From: Amyloporia xantha | Taxonomy: Eukaryota > Basidiomycota > Agaricomycetes > Polyporales > Adustoporiaceae | Reading direction: 5' to 3' | Length of the DNA stretch: 64,000 bases | Assembly (NCBI GenBank): GCA_036971615.1 | Contig: JAYKKR010000032.1 | Coordinates: 1 to 64,000 of the forward strand | Part shown: in pieces, positions 60,435 through 64,000 of the stretch | How the letters are laid out: each line of letters opens with the position of its first letter | How positions within the stretch are numbered: position 1 is the first letter of the stretch | Made by a program: the position numbers and the translations under genes | The notes under the pieces: model-generated | The model's database searches: none | Seen by the model: only the letters and a program-made list of their open reading frames with translations | What the model was told of the DNA's origin: nothing

Positions 60435-60749
60435 ATGGTCAAGTTCGTCTCTGCTGTCTTTGTCGCTCTCTGCGCGTGCGCCGCCGCGCTCGCAACACCT
60501 ATCGCACAACCCGTGGAGGTCGCCCGGGCAGAAGGCGGGTCGCATCCCGGTTTCGCGACCATCGCACGACGTGACTGACGGAGACCCTGCTACCCTAGTT
60601 CACCGCGCTGCACCCACCGACGCCCTCGTCCTCGCGCCTGCTGACAAGCGCCACGAGAGTGAGTCCTGACTACGAAGTTTTCTGCACGTCGACTTGTCTG
60701 ACTGACTTCGGCGGTTCCCGCAGGGAGGGACTAGTCGGTGAAGGGTGAG
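60435..60749 (+). CDS. secreted peptide precursor, dispersed member G (66 aa)
   Basis: Belongs to the same family as the array at 27-35 kb but lies 25 kb away on the other strand. Exons 60435-60549, 60599-60658 and 60724-60749, phase-1 introns, sum to 201 nt. The signal peptide MVKFVSAVFVALCACAAALA is followed by TPIAQPVEVARAEGG, then VHRAAPTDALVLAPADKRHE. R-A-A-P-T-D-A-L-V-L-A-P-A-D parallels the tails of members B and F. The RR site is replaced by HR, but a KR appears after the tail. The first donor (GTTTCG, 49-nt intron) is weak and was chosen to keep frame, so exon 1's end is uncertain. Confidence 0.6.
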
Positions 60750-63700
60750 TTGCCGTCATTCGTCCGGAGCGCGCGCGCATTGTTCATCATTGCGCTCTAG
60801 TGCCTATTCCATTCCGAAGGAAGCATAATATGCATCCGCCGAAGATACCATGTTCCCACTGCCACCACACCATCGTCGTTGTATGTCCAGATAACTTATT
60901 GTGCGGGGTTGTTGTAGGATTTTGAAAGCGGGTCCGCAGTGTACTTTCTTTGTATCCATTCGTTCCATTCGTTCAATTCAGTTGCAGCGCAGAAAACACA
61001 GTATCGACTTGGGAGGCGCACACGGGCATGAGAAAGTCGGTGAAGCACATCAGTTGCTGGTCTGTGAGACTGTGATGGAGTCATCCATCTCGATGATGAG
61101 GCTTGAGCGCAACTGCGCGTTATCCTCCAGCATCATAGACTCAGATAGAGGCGGTAGCTCGCCATCTGTTGATAGATAAGATGTTTCTCGCACAACGTAC
61201 CAATCGGTGGGGTCTGAAAAAGCCTTGCGGCAGCACCGGCTTGGGCGCACGGCCTCTTCTCTGCTCGGAACCGGATCCGTATGGATTCGATGGAAATGGA
61301 CAATGCATACCAACAGACGTAATTTTTAGACGTACCGGTGGTCATCCAGGCGCCGACCTAGCCAGAAGTGGAATAGACCTGACCATAAGTATGACCGATA
61401 ACTAAAATCATGATCTGTGCTGTGACGCGGAGCCATTCGCACGTTAGGGAGGACGCACGGCAGTCGTGTCAGTAATTTAGACTCACTCCGACGTTTCTCC
61501 ACCCGTGGTTCTGCTCCTCAAATGTCGGATAGACCTTGCGCCGAGCCAGACCTCTGTCCCTTGTGAAGCTGTCAGTTATGCCCAGCGTTCTCCCGGTCGT
61601 ACACCGCGAGGTCCGCAAAAGCCCGCGGACCTCAGCTTTGTGGAAGCCCGAGTCAGACTTCCTGGGGCCGTGCCTTGATATTGGAAGTGGGACGTCTTCT
61701 ATATGCGCGCGGTACCTGGCGTTCCATGGACCATCAGCTTCGTGGCGTTCGTTTTCTATGGCTCTCTGTCAAACGGTAGTCAATAGATATCTTTGATTGT
61801 TACTCGCGATCCTGCACCTATACATACGCCGAATGGCCCATTCCCACGATAGAATACTTGAGAAAAAACATACGACATTGAATGCTTGATCGAGCTGGGG
61901 GCGGGAGGGGGATTTTTCTCATGGAGTCGGTCTGGCCCATGATGTCTCAGCAGCTTGATGAGATCCACTTCTGAAGAATGACAGCCTATGTTGTGATATC
62001 AACATAGATGGCGAATAGGACTCGGAGCATCCCTTGTGCGTGAATCAGCTTGCCCAAGGTGACATTCAAATTGAACGTGTTCCTCGAACCTGACGGCATC
62101 AACGGCTGTAGTAATACATTTCATTCAATCCACCAGTGTAGAACAACGTCCACTTGCCTAAGTTCTGTAGTGTCTGCAATCAATGCTCCCATGGACAGGG
62201 TCTGATTGATGTTCGACTTCTCTCACCGGCATCTGCAATGCTTCTGCGGAACTCGCTGCTGAGTCAGGCGGGGCTGATACATCTGGGAAGAGAGGTCCGC
62301 GTGAACGATGCTAAGTGAATCATACCTCTAACCCCGCTTGAGAAGCCTCGTCAGAAGGCTCGGTCTGATGTAGGAGTTGACCTAGATAAAGCTGAGAAGC
62401 CAGACATGTGAAATAGAGAGAGAAACATCTAACAGTTCCGACTCAATTCGCTCATCATCCGGACTACTGCTAGATCCGATGTTTGCGAGAGACCTGTCCG
62501 CATGGAGATACGGTTACGGCACGATGTCAGCAAGGGCTGTTTGACGCACGGGATTATAGCGTTTTACGACCAATGTAACAAGTCGTGGCCATCCGGAAAA
62601 CGAAGCTCGACCCTCCCGCCTGCCGAGAGATAGCCGCATGTCAGGTCGCGTTGTTGCCTCACTATGTTTATTCACCTATGTGAACATGCGGTGAATAGGT
62701 CTTCAGGACCTGCGTCTAAACTAGTTAGCATGGAACGTTGGAGAAGAATCAGAGTATACTTCGCTAAGGTGATCGCCTTCGTTAAGCTAAATGGGTACCA
62801 TGGCTCTGGATTGAACAGCAGAGTAACACCAGGTCATCATGTGTTTTAAAGCGAGTTGTCCTGAAGTAGTAGTAAATGGCACTATTAAAGGAACTGAGTA
62901 ACATACAGCCTCAGAGAAGGGGTATACCTGGGGTCTGAAATCGATCTAGCTTCAAGTTGGACTTTGACGAGGCTTGACAGGCATATGTTCCATGAAGACT
63001 TTGGACAGAATTTGACCAGGTCAACAGATACGTCAACTTAGTTGGTGAACTTCCAACGCGTCAGTCACGTGTATTGTGACACAACGCGTTGCATAGTCAC
63101 GTACCGAGTCTCGAATGTCTATCCATGCCGTCAACGACTGAGCAGTTCTCACTACTCAGAGCATCAAACTACTTTCTTCAGGGGCTTTCTCAGAATTTAA
63201 GTCCCTGAAGGTACGTTTACCAGCTAGAATGTAATTGCGCACTGAGTTCTGAGGCGAGATGTGTCTGTGGTGCCTGAAATGTCGCGCAACCTCGGGCTTC
63301 AAGTTATGCTCGGTGCTGACTTTCCTCAGCACGCTGTCCTCGCGATGCCTACGCAACATGTATTCGATCAATTAATTGGGTTTGTCAGAAATGGAGGGTT
63401 CACTGCAAAAGATGGCACCCAGTGCTGTGAACCTCCTCAGGTGTGTATTTCCAGTCTTACTCTTCTATTCCTGCGTCAAGTCTGTTCCTTTGGCCAATCC
63501 TAGCTTCCCCTACGATTCTGTCCAAATTCCTCCCATCACCAACATTGTGATGAGTGATGGTGGTTTGTATGCCGGCAGTGCCTCCACCCTGCACTTGGCG
63601 CTCCCGTCCGACCATGATTATCACGGTGCTCGTGCTGGCGAGCTGGTCAGTCATCCGTGTTCCGCCAAAACGCGGTACTTGGCACGCCCGACCCCACCCG

Positions 63701-64000
63701 CGAGGCGCGTGCGCGCGCACACAGCAGGGGGTGGCAGATCATTTCAGAGGTCATCGCATTCCATCGCTACGTCACTTGTCATGATTGTAATTGTTCAGAT
63801 ATAATCGCCCGTCATCGGTCCCGATCATAGCGATCAAGGAGCAGGGCGATCTGATCTCAGGCGACGTACGGCATGCGTGCATGCGTGCGTGTTGTCGCGG
63901 CCAAGAAGGCTTGCACACGGTGCGTACAGATTGGCAGGCTAGTATGGGCCACCGCCGTGTGTGTGAGGAGGGCTTCTCCCGATGGCTCTCGTTCAAGGCA
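60750..64000. other. 3.2 kb without a supportable gene
   Basis: Only short frames on both strands. The longest, 63376-63804 (+), has a hydrophobic start but no domain and no splice support. No repeats or RNA genes recognised. Confidence 0.4.

Noticed and set aside
63376..63804. 142-codon frame (+) with hydrophobic start
   Set aside because: Overlaps two other frames, basic low-complexity end, no domain or promoter.

Overview
The window looks like a filamentous basidiomycete, most likely an agaricomycete. Genes are dense in 50-60 nt GT..AG introns, and several protein types are typical of mushroom-forming fungi (UstYa/DUF3328 oxidases, a But2-like membrane protein, seven-helix membrane proteins, a Tad-type LINE). 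Exon models were built by hand from splice sites and reading frame. Where a model closes in frame over the whole gene I say so.

Layout: 0.6-2.0 kb, a decayed homocysteine S-methyltransferase (-). 2.4-5.0 kb, an amino-acid permease (-) with 8-nt and 12-nt microexons. 8.4-12.0 kb, a secreted GH2 beta-mannosidase (+). 13.1-16.7 kb, two hypothetical genes. 17.5-20.0 kb, a Chk2/Cds1-type FHA-kinase (+). 20.9-24.6 kb, UstYa-like oxidase 1 (-), a divergent GNAT acetyltransferase (+) and a But2-like single-pass membrane protein (+). 27.0-35.3 kb, a tandem array of six related genes (-) for 54-71 aa secreted peptide precursors, plus a probable decayed copy. 36.0-36.7 kb, UstYa-like oxidase 2 (-). 36.9-45.3 kb, a nearly complete non-LTR retrotransposon with a 20-bp target-site duplication, inserted about 160 bp upstream of UstYa 2. 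46.5-50.4 kb, a tandem pair of seven-helix membrane proteins (+). 51.2-52.1 kb, a Zn2Cys6 regulator (-). 52.9-54.5 kb, a conserved hypothetical protein (+). 55.1-55.8 kb, a frameshifted hypothetical gene (-). 56.0-56.7 kb, a MITE-like element with 26-bp perfect inverted repeats. 57.0-58.3 kb, a membrane-anchored methyltransferase-like protein (+). 60.4 kb, a seventh peptide-family member (+). The last 3 kb shows no supportable gene.

The most unusual part is 20.9-36.7 kb. Six paralogous secreted peptides share a signal peptide, a phase-1 intron just after it, a proline-rich block, usually a dibasic RR site, and a P-x-D-A-x-V-L tail. They lie between two UstYa-family oxidase genes. UstYa proteins modify secreted, Kex2-processed precursor peptides in known fungal RiPP (dikaritin) pathways, so the arrangement suggests a multi-gene RiPP-like or secreted-peptide system. 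That role is inference. The mature parts have no Tyr, Trp or Cys, which argues against classical dikaritin chemistry.

Three genes (homocysteine S-methyltransferase, permease 3' end, the 55 kb gene) carry indel-type frameshifts, two of them in short homopolymers. They may be real decay or uncorrected assembly errors.
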